The notes beneath the pieces were generated by a model, which searched no databases, had not been told where the DNA came from, and saw only the letters and a program-made list of their open reading frames with translations. 47,779 nucleotides of DNA from Methylomonas koyamae. Lineage in GTDB: Bacteria; Pseudomonadota; Gammaproteobacteria; Methylococcales; Methylomonadaceae. How positions within the stretch are numbered: position 1 is the stretch's first letter; each line of letters starts with the position of its first letter. The stretch lies in contig NZ_LUUK01000173.1 of NCBI RefSeq assembly GCF_001644025.1, positions 1 through 47,779 of the forward strand. The letters run 5' to 3'. A program made the translations under genes and the position numbers. This document shows, in pieces, positions 34,623 to 41,161 of the stretch.

Positions 34623-35438
34623 TCAGTTAGTCAGTTTGGTTTCACGCCGTTGCTTTGGGTCGTAATGTTCCGAAATATCGATGCCTTTTCCTTGCGCCTG
34701 TTGGGTTAACCAAATCAAATTGGATTTTTCTGTCAGAGTTCCACCCGTATCTGCTTGTTCTGCTAAGCTAAGCCAGCACTTGGCCTTGCCAATATTCAAC
34801 GGATAGCCTTTGATTCCTTGCGAATACAAGCTCGTCAAATAAAGTTGAACCCACTCCACTCCTTTTCTTGCAGCTAAAACCCGTAGTTCCTCGCTTTTAC
34901 GCTCATCCACAGGTGTTTTTTGCCAGTATTTTGCCGGGGGATTGAGAATCGCACTCATCAGGAAAATGCAATACGGCTGTCCGGCATTCGCCGCTTGCAC
35001 GACATAACGTTCGTAATTCCGCATGTCCAAACCCCAGCGGGCGATCACCAAGGCCGCAAGGCATTGAGCCGATGGGTCGCCGGCGTCGGCCAGCCTGCGC
35101 AAATGGTGGTAAGCCGAGCGCTCCCATGGCATCAGCCAATGCCGGCCGGAATTGACGGTGGGGCCGATATTCAACAGTTGATACGCCAGATCGGCTACTT
35201 CGAAGCCTTGCTTGGCCATGTCCAGGATCAGTTGCCGGCGCCTTTCGACCGTGTAAAGTGGCGGCCTTGAACCGTTGACCGCCAGCTCATTGAGCAACTG
35301 CAAATCCATGCGTTGCCGATCGGCTTCCGCTAGCGGCGGATACTCGCGCGGTGAATGGTAAGGCGGCGTGTAGATGTACCAACCCAGTACCGACAGGGCC
35401 ATAACGCTAAGAACGAGCAGTATTTTTTCGAGGGGCAT
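34623..35438 (-). CDS. Membrane-anchored Sel1/TPR-like protein
   Basis: A 271-aa protein with an N-terminal anchor (ILLVLSVMALSVLGWYIY) and helical repeats with Sel1-like spacing (HLRRLADAGDPSAQCLAALVIARWG, then ELRVLAARKGVEWVQLYLTSLYSQGIKGYP). It is first in the three-gene minus-strand cassette and has more ordinary GC content than the two genes that follow. Sel1 proteins often accompany secretion systems and their effectors, but no such system is visible here. Confidence 0.65.
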   Translation of the reverse strand: MPLEKILLVLSVMALSVLGWYIYTPPYHSPREYPPLAEADRQRMDLQLLNELAVNGSRPPLYTVERRRQLILDMAKQGFEVADLAYQLLNIGPTVNSGRHWLMPWERSAYHHLRRLADAGDPSAQCLAALVIARWGLDMRNYERYVVQAANAGQPYCIFLMSAILNPPAKYWQKTPVDERKSEELRVLAARKGVEWVQLYLTSLYSQGIKGYPLNIGKAKCWLSLAEQADTGGTLTEKSNLIWLTQQAQGKGIDISEHYDPKQRRETKLTN

Positions 35439-35784
35439 GTTGGCGCGAATAAGCGAACCGAATGAAGATGTGCAAAAGAGCGTATTTTATAAAAATGACA
35501 AATCAAAGACATCGGCTGAAGTCAGCTGATTCAAGCATTGTTTTATTCGCTAGGCGTTGATTTATAAGTCTTTTACGTCAGTGCTCGTCCCGGGAGAATA
35601 GGATTAAATCCTTCCTGCTTACCCACGGCCGTGGCGTGAACCGAATGGTCGTGGGTATCGACGAAATGGGCGCTTTGATTGCCGATTAAATCGGGATGGT
35701 TCAAATCAGCGGCTTGCCGGCCGACGGCGAATTGGCCGCTGGGCTCCAGTACCAAGACATTGACGCCTTGTCCGCGATTGCCGT
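35439..35784. other. 346-bp region after the di-haem gene, with a coding-like frame
   Basis: It lies between the start of the Sel1-like gene and the stop of the di-haem protein. The minus strand from about 35800 to 35573 keeps an open frame with core-genome codon use. It reads LRIGINGNRGQGVNVLVLEP, then GQFAVGRQAADLNHPDLIGN and ending near FNPILPGRALT, and is in another frame than the di-haem gene. It has no ATG or ribosome binding site of its own. It may be a tail lost by frameshift or a decayed gene. Nothing else was seen. Confidence 0.35.
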
Positions 35785-38016
35785 TTATTCCAATACGCAA
35801 CTGCCCGTCGGCGTCAGGATCGCGTCGTTGGGGTCCAGGTCCAGGAAGGTGGGCAGCGGGTGGTGGGAGCCGCTCGCGCCGACCGCGCCGATTCTCGCCA
35901 GCGGTTGGTAGGGGCGGCCGTCGATCGGCAGACGCAGTTCCGGATGGTCGAACGGCGCTTTTTGGTAGCGCACGCGTTGGTCGGTCAACGACACCAGAAA
36001 GGCGACCAGTTCTTCCTCTTGCAGGTCGGTCAAGCCCAGCGGTTTGATGTTGGGGGCGAGATCCGGCGCGTTGAAGTGGCAGAAGTTGCCGCCGCGATTG
36101 TAAAACTGCACCACCTGCCGTAACGTCGCGACGCCGCCGTTGTGAAAGTAGGGGCCGGTCAATTGGCTGTTGCGCAGGCCGGGGGTTTTGAAAGCGCCAT
36201 CGACCGCCGCCCGTTTAAAGTCCCGGTTGAGGATTTCGTCGGGATCGCAGACCTGGTTATGGTTGGCATCCGTGCAGACCGCGCTGTTGCCGTCTTCGCT
36301 CAGCGCTGGAATCGCATCGTTGCCCAGAATTGGGAACGGAATCGGGTCGGGTTTTCGCGGCTCGCCGGCCGGTAAGGCTTGATTGGCTTCGAAATTCCGG
36401 CGCTGCATCAGCGCCTGACGAGCAAAGGCCAGCGGTAGATTGGCATTGTCGGAGCCGCCTCGGCCCAAGTCGTCGGTGGTTGGCGTCACCGCGATATTGT
36501 AGAAGCCGCTATCGTAAAGAGCGCCGCCGTCGGCCATAGTCATCGGCCGAATCAGGTTTTTACCCTGGTTGGCGGCGCGGATCGAGGCTTTGGTCAGTTC
36601 CGGACCGGCGTGGCATTGCACGCACTGGCCCTGGTTGACGAACAGATTCAAGCCGGCCAGTTCCTTGTCGCCGAAGCCTGCGTTAAAGCGGCCGGTTTCC
36701 ATCCAGACGTCGAAATAACTGCGGTCGGCGACCAACGTCGATTCGTACAGCGACACCGCCAGCCCGAAAAATAGGCTGAAGTTGTATTCCATTTGGTTGA
36801 AGACGATGCCGGGCGCTTCGATGGCTTCGTCGGATTCCCAATATTGGTCGTTAAACGCGGCCTTGATCAAATCGGCGTAAGTCGTATCCAGGCCGCGATA
36901 GGGCGCCTTGGCGAGGCCGCCCAGCACCGAATCCTCGGGATGCACGACTTGTTGTCCCAGCGGCGTCAAGGGTTTGCCGGACGCGGCGGACGCCGCCAAC
37001 AGCTTTTTGCCGATTTCCGGAAAGCTGCGGCCGTTGGGCAGGCTGGGGTCGGTGGTTGATTTTTGACGCGGATCGCCAAACGACATTTCCGCGAAGCTGA
37101 CGGTCGGGTCCATCGCCTGCGACGCCAAACTGGCCTGGGCCAGCGAGATTTGCTCCAGGGCTAGTCCTTCCGGCGTGTTGACGACGATGGCGGCGTTGGG
37201 ATTTTGGTCGCCGAAACCGTCCTGACCGTTGAAATGCGGATTGGCGCGGCCGTCCCAGAAGTTGCTGAAGTTGAACACCGCGTTGATCACCGACGGCGCG
37301 TTGCGCGGGACCGAGCGGCGCACGTTTTTCTTGCCGAGCAGGTTCCAGACCGGGTCCTTGACCGGCGCTCCGCTATCGACGGCGAGGCCGGGGTTCACAT
37401 GGTCGAAAAAGGTGTACAACATGCCCATCGATCCGGCAATGTCGTTGCTGTTACCGGTACTGGGATCGATGGCGTGATTGGCGCCTTGGGCCACGCTGTC
37501 GATGGTCTTGACGAACGGGAAATCCTGGCGGGTTAACCTGGCGTTCGGGCCCTTGATTTCGAAACCGGCGGCATTGATTTTGTTTGCGTTGGCATAGCCG
37601 TCGATCGGATTGGCCCTGGTATCGGCCACCGCTAGGAAGTCGGGGTTGAGTTGATTTTTAGCGCGACTGTCGGCACCGGCGTGAAAATGGCAACTGGCGC
37701 AGGCCTGCACGCCGTCGCTGCCGATTTGGCTGTCCCAGAACAGCGCCTTGCCCAGTTGCAGGGCCGCTTCGCGGTTCTTGACGAAGCGGTCCAGTCCTTC
37801 CGGCAGCGGCGCGCCGCCGTCTTGTCGCACGGCCAGACGCAAGGATTCCAAGCCAAAGGAGCGAGCGTCGGCCGGCGCTTGCACGATGGTGGTATTGGCG
37901 GAGACGCCGGCACCGGCCAGCAGGCTGGTTATCAAGGCGGTGTTCAGAAAAATCCTGGCGGCTCGGGAATGGGCGGCCGGTTCGATGGTGCGTGCGCTAA
38001 ACAGGTGGCGGTACAT
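35785..38016 (-). CDS. Di-haem cytochrome c peroxidase/MauG-family protein
   Basis: A 743-aa exported protein, longer than typical cytochrome c peroxidases or MauG (about 320-400 aa). After a basic N-terminus, the signal core is about residues 22-40 (FLNTALITSLLAGAGVSA). Haem c sites are CASCH (106-110) and CVQCH (465-469). The C-terminal KTPGLRNSQLTGPYFHNGG (610-628) with QFYNRGG is the family signature. An insertion at 581-593 (CTDANHNQVCDPD) looks like a Cys-bridged calcium-type loop. Family members reduce peroxide or, like MauG and MbnH, oxidise amino-acid side chains in partner proteins. It lies 234 bp downstream of the small peptide gene on the same strand, making the peptide a candidate partner, although the peptide has no Sec signal. 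Confidence 0.85.
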   Translation of the reverse strand: MYRHLFSARTIEPAAHSRAARIFLNTALITSLLAGAGVSANTTIVQAPADARSFGLESLRLAVRQDGGAPLPEGLDRFVKNREAALQLGKALFWDSQIGSDGVQACASCHFHAGADSRAKNQLNPDFLAVADTRANPIDGYANANKINAAGFEIKGPNARLTRQDFPFVKTIDSVAQGANHAIDPSTGNSNDIAGSMGMLYTFFDHVNPGLAVDSGAPVKDPVWNLLGKKNVRRSVPRNAPSVINAVFNFSNFWDGRANPHFNGQDGFGDQNPNAAIVVNTPEGLALEQISLAQASLASQAMDPTVSFAEMSFGDPRQKSTTDPSLPNGRSFPEIGKKLLAASAASGKPLTPLGQQVVHPEDSVLGGLAKAPYRGLDTTYADLIKAAFNDQYWESDEAIEAPGIVFNQMEYNFSLFFGLAVSLYESTLVADRSYFDVWMETGRFNAGFGDKELAGLNLFVNQGQCVQCHAGPELTKASIRAANQGKNLIRPMTMADGGALYDSGFYNIAVTPTTDDLGRGGSDNANLPLAFARQALMQRRNFEANQALPAGEPRKPDPIPFPILGNDAIPALSEDGNSAVCTDANHNQVCDPDEILNRDFKRAAVDGAFKTPGLRNSQLTGPYFHNGGVATLRQVVQFYNRGGNFCHFNAPDLAPNIKPLGLTDLQEEELVAFLVSLTDQRVRYQKAPFDHPELRLPIDGRPYQPLARIGAVGASGSHHPLPTFLDLDPNDAILTPTGSCVLE

Positions 38017-38182
38017 GACAGTCCTCTTGATGTTTATTCGATCATGTCCCGGAATGCTTGGATCGCAACCCCTGCGAGACCGGGTTGCCGTGACGAAGGA
38101 TGGCTTGCAATCTCGCCGTTGATTCCGCGGTTTGGGTTTGGAGAAACCGGTCCGGGCGTTATTAGTTTTTCAAAATAAGGTT

Positions 38183-38211
38183 GGCGCGGCCGGCTGGTGG
38201 CCGGCCGAGCC
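38183..38211 (-). terminator. GC-rich hairpin between the peptide gene and the di-haem gene
   Basis: CGGCCGGC (38187-38194) pairs with GCCGGCCG (38199-38206) around a 5-nt loop. Three more outer pairs (GGC/GCC) follow one mismatch. On the minus strand it is followed by AACCTTATTTTG, not a continuous T-run. It would allow partial read-through into the di-haem gene, as expected for a strongly expressed precursor gene before a modifying enzyme. Confidence 0.5.
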
Positions 38212-38250
38212 AAGAAGCGAGGGACGTCCTTTTCCCTCTAGGGTTTTGGC

Positions 38251-38343
38251 TTAGGCCAGTACGATGCCGCCGCTGCAACGGCCGCCGACTGAACTGCCCA
38301 ATTTGACAGCCAAGCCAGCACGAATGTTGGATTTTACTTTCAT
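38251..38343 (-). CDS. Candidate RiPP-like precursor peptide, 30 aa
   Basis: The minus-strand ATG (38341-38343) is preceded by AAAGAGGAGAGTGTC, a strong Shine-Dalgarno at good spacing. The 30-aa product has a polar, basic leader-like half (MKVKSNIRAGLAVKLG, residues 1-16) and a Gly/Ser-rich tail with one Cys (SSVGGRCSGGIVLA, 17-30). It has no signal peptide. The size, two-part layout and position between a 619-aa protein of unknown function and a di-haem enzyme suggest a ribosomally made peptide that is modified. Its shortness and lack of homologues I can name mean it could also be an unmodified small protein. Confidence 0.6.
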   Translation of the reverse strand: MKVKSNIRAGLAVKLGSSVGGRCSGGIVLA

Positions 38344-38585
38344 GACACTCTCCTCTTTATACCCGTGCCCATCGCACGTCGATTCGCCGGCCCCATGCCG
38401 ACTGATCCGGTTCGAGTTTGACCGCCCGCAATCCGCTGCGCCGGCGCGGTCCGACTATCCTCTAAATTCAAAATCGCTGGCGCCACGCCGGAATAGGGTT
38501 GACGCCCCGTTAAACCATTCGGCCAGATCGTCCGGCCGCTCCGCCCGCGCGTCCGGCCCCAACTCGATAGGCCGACCCGAAAGGC

Positions 38586-38739
38586 TATGTTCGCGTTAAT
38601 CTTCGCCGTCGCCCCGGTATCGATCACTCAGGCCCGGTAGCCGCGGATGGCGATGGCTAAGCGTCCTGCCAGCCGAGTCCTGGCTAAGCGATGCCAGAGG
38701 CGACGGTCGCGCATCCCTGTCGTGATTAACGCGAACATA
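38586..38739. repeat. 154-bp imperfect inverted repeat
   Basis: The outer arms TATGTTCGCGTTAATC (38586-38601) and GATTAACGCGAACATA (38724-38739) are perfect 16-bp inverted copies. Inside, CGCCGTCGCC (38604-38613) pairs with GGCGACGGTCG (38699-38709) with one bulge. The central part contains the direct repeat TGGCTAAGCG twice (about 38654-38663 and 38681-38690). It could be a small palindromic insertion (MITE-like) or a structured RNA in the transcript leading to the peptide gene. Confidence 0.7.
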
Positions 38740-38752
38740 ATCGTTAAAGGCG

Positions 38753-38772
38753 CTCGGCCATCCCTAGCCGAG
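38753..38772 (-). terminator. Weak terminator after the 619-aa gene
   Basis: CTCGGC (38753-38758) and GCCGAG (38767-38772) form a 6-bp stem with an 8-nt loop. On the minus strand it is followed by CGCCTTTAACG. The T-run is short, so termination would be partial. Confidence 0.4.
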
Positions 38773-38785
38773 GCCGCGTGCCGGG

Positions 38786-40645
38786 CTAGCCGTGCTCGCG
38801 AATGTCGATGTTGCTCTTGGTCACCCGTATCTCAACGTGGAACAATTGCTCGAAGACTTCGCCGATGTGCGGAATACGCTGGACTTCGCCGAGCAGCAGG
38901 TTGTAGATATTCAAATCCGCCGCCGAGAATTCGCGCTCGGGTTGTGGCCGGCCGAGCAGCCGATTGATCGCTTGCTGGGTTTGTTCGGCGGCGGCCAAAA
39001 TGCCTTGCTCACGGCGGAAATATTTCATCAAGCAGCGAATCAAGCGCTCGAACGCCGCCGCTTCGTAGGCCGGTCGGCCGAATTGCGTACTCAAGATGCC
39101 GCGCAATTGCGCCTCGGCGATCCGGTGATAGGCACTAACCGCCGGCGGCGCGATGCGTTCGGCCAAGCTGTCGGCATTCGCCGTCAGTCCCAAACCTTCG
39201 CAGGTTTTTTGATACATGTCGGCGTAGACCTTTTCCCGATCGGCCCGCCATGCTTCGCTAGCGATCAGCGATTTGGATTGCAACTGTTTGATCTGAGTTT
39301 GCACTAGCGCCTTGAACGCGTTAAATCGCTCGGAATCGACGTTCGGCCAAGTATCCAAAATCGTCCACAGCTCTTCGTAATGGCGGCTCATCAGCGGCCA
39401 CACCGAGAAGGCGATGGCGTGGGCCTGCAAGCCGTACAGACCGTAATCCAGCGCGGCCGGCAATGCGTCCAGCGCGGCCGCGACCTCCGGGGCTTGCGGA
39501 ACGTCGTCCATGCCGGCCAGCGTCGTGCCGTCGACCAGCACGCCCAAAAATTCTTCGATCATCTTGCGCGGTCCGGCGCAAACGCCGTGCGCGGACTGAA
39601 ACACGTAGTTGCGTTCGGCGTAGTCGTAAATACCTTGGGCTGTCATTGGCGCGTCGGGGGCGAGCGTGGTTTCGACGACCGGCAGGAACAGCATTTGATG
39701 GGTGGTCATCCGCACACCGTCGGTGACGCGGTACATCGATGACAACACCGGATGCAACTCGCCGTTCGCGACGCGGGGCGCGGTTTTCATCAGTTGGTAG
39801 GCCGGAACCGCCAGCACCAGCGCCGACAAGCGCTCCAAATGACCGACGGTCCAGCCGGCGCGGGCTTCCGGAAAACGCCGCAGATAGGCGGCGCGGATTT
39901 GCAGCAAGGCGGCAATCGCCGGCAACCAATGCTGGCCCATGCTTTTCAGCGCGGTCAAATTCATCGGCCGCTCGTTTTGGTAGCGGCTGCCGGGGTAGGG
40001 GCAGGTCGTCCATTCGGTCGCCACTTCGACGCGCAACGGTTTCGGGAAGACGTTGGATTCGCCGACTTGGCGGCCTTCGTTATCCACAGCGATATGAGCC
40101 ACCCGAAATACCGGGATCATCAATTCCAGATAGCCCAATTCCACCGGCCGGCCGGTCAGTTCGGCCATGATGGCCTCGCATTCGAACCAAGTGCGCGGCG
40201 ATTGGGCGGGAGCCGTTGGTAGTAGGTGGTTGGCGCCGGTTTGCGCCATTTTAGGGGCGGGTGCCGGGTTGGTGGTTTGCAGGATGCCTTGTAGAATCAA
40301 CTCTTCGAGCAGATCCTTAACCACCGGCCAATCGTAGCCCTGGCCCCAACCGGTGGCGCTTATGGCTGGAAAGCTGGCTTGCTTGGCCAGGTTTTCGCCG
40401 AATGCGAACAACTCGGGTTCGTCGAAGCTGATTTCCTTGTCTTCGTAATACAGGCGTAGTTCGGTGGCGCCGGTCTCGTTGGTGACGTATTGGGCGATCG
40501 TGCGTTTATGCATCGGCAGAAACAGCCAATCGTCCTGGCTCAGTTCCGCCAGTTCCGGCGTTTCGGTCAAGTCGGCGTGAAACGGGCAGCCGCCGCTGTG
40601 TTGGGTGTCGTCGGTCCGAGACCTTTCCAAAATCGGCTGGCTCAT
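38786..40645 (-). CDS. Unrecognised 619-aa protein upstream of the peptide gene
   Basis: A 619-aa protein without signal peptide or membrane segments, so probably cytosolic. Near the N-terminus is SGGCPFHADL (17-26). Residues about 75-122 (PELFAFGENL, then YDWPVVKDLLEELILQGIL) have the helix-turn spacing of a winged-helix or PqqD-like peptide-recognition fold. The rest is largely helical, with conserved-looking stretches MYRVTDGVRMTTHQMLFLPV (about 330-350) and NYVFQSAHGVCAGPRKMIEE (about 375-395). I know no family for it. GGAGA lies 9 nt before the ATG. It is the first gene of the minus-strand group with the 30-aa peptide and the di-haem protein, so it could bind or modify that peptide. Confidence 0.75.
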   Translation of the reverse strand: MSQPILERSRTDDTQHSGGCPFHADLTETPELAELSQDDWLFLPMHKRTIAQYVTNETGATELRLYYEDKEISFDEPELFAFGENLAKQASFPAISATGWGQGYDWPVVKDLLEELILQGILQTTNPAPAPKMAQTGANHLLPTAPAQSPRTWFECEAIMAELTGRPVELGYLELMIPVFRVAHIAVDNEGRQVGESNVFPKPLRVEVATEWTTCPYPGSRYQNERPMNLTALKSMGQHWLPAIAALLQIRAAYLRRFPEARAGWTVGHLERLSALVLAVPAYQLMKTAPRVANGELHPVLSSMYRVTDGVRMTTHQMLFLPVVETTLAPDAPMTAQGIYDYAERNYVFQSAHGVCAGPRKMIEEFLGVLVDGTTLAGMDDVPQAPEVAAALDALPAALDYGLYGLQAHAIAFSVWPLMSRHYEELWTILDTWPNVDSERFNAFKALVQTQIKQLQSKSLIASEAWRADREKVYADMYQKTCEGLGLTANADSLAERIAPPAVSAYHRIAEAQLRGILSTQFGRPAYEAAAFERLIRCLMKYFRREQGILAAAEQTQQAINRLLGRPQPEREFSAADLNIYNLLLGEVQRIPHIGEVFEQLFHVEIRVTKSNIDIREHG

Positions 40646-41161
40646 CGCGCATGTCTCCGGAATGGGTTGAGTTCGAATGGCACGCTTGGTAACGACGCGC
40701 CGGCTCTAAGGACTGGAATCCCGTGCCGCCGGTCATTTCTACTGATATCCGCAACCGTGTCGGCGTGATGAAACAATAAATCCAGCGCCGGTTGGTGTCT
40801 GTGAATAACGGCATCGGTGCGTTGCGAGATAACTCACTTGACACCGGAAAGTGGGCGTACAGTGTTCGTCAGACCGTGTGGCGTAAGTCGTTCCACTGCT
40901 TTGCGTAGCTCGAGGGGGAGGCGACTGCTTGGGTGTGGTGAAACTGGTTCGGATCAACCAATTGCGCCGGTTGAAATCAACCAAAAGTTTCGCTGGAGCG
41001 TCGATTAAGCGCACGACGATGATGCGGTCGCTTGTTTTGTAAGGGTGTTGGCGCGATTGGCTCGGGTATTGCCTGAGCGCATCTGTCGTAACACAAGATC
41101 GGCGAGGTGTGGCAATGAGCGATTCGGTAGCGAATCCGGCTGAAAACGGAGAGATAGCCTC
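40646..41161. other. 516-bp divergent intergenic region
   Basis: It separates the leftward 619-aa gene from the rightward hyf-like operon and must carry promoters for both. A perfect TTGACA occurs at 40838-40843 on the plus strand, but no good -10 follows at 16-18 bp. GGAGAG lies about 8 nt before the hyfB start. An 18-codon frame at 41114 overlapping the hyfB start is noted but not accepted. No repeat or RNA gene was seen. Confidence 0.45.

Larger units (their letters stand above)
38344..38785. other. 442-bp region between the 619-aa gene and the peptide gene
   Basis: It holds a hairpin after the 619-aa gene, a 154-bp imperfect inverted repeat (38586-38739), and about 240 bp that must contain the peptide gene's ribosome binding site and probably a promoter. 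TATAAA at about 38355-38360 (minus) is too close to the start to serve as a normal -10 element. A 95-codon frame at 38340-38627 has no ribosome binding site and overlaps the repeat; it is not accepted. Confidence 0.5.

Noticed and set aside
32984..35500. tRNA-integrated genomic island with att duplications
   Set aside because: No copy of the tRNA 3' end and no integrase gene were found in the window, so only an intron remnant and atypical genes can be claimed.
38340..38627. 95-codon minus-strand frame before the peptide gene
   Set aside because: Arg/Gly/Thr-rich product without domain features, no ribosome binding site, and it overlaps the inverted repeat and the peptide gene's own start region.
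40838..40870. TTGACA as a -35 promoter element for the hyf-like operon
   Set aside because: No acceptable -10 hexamer lies 16-18 bp downstream.
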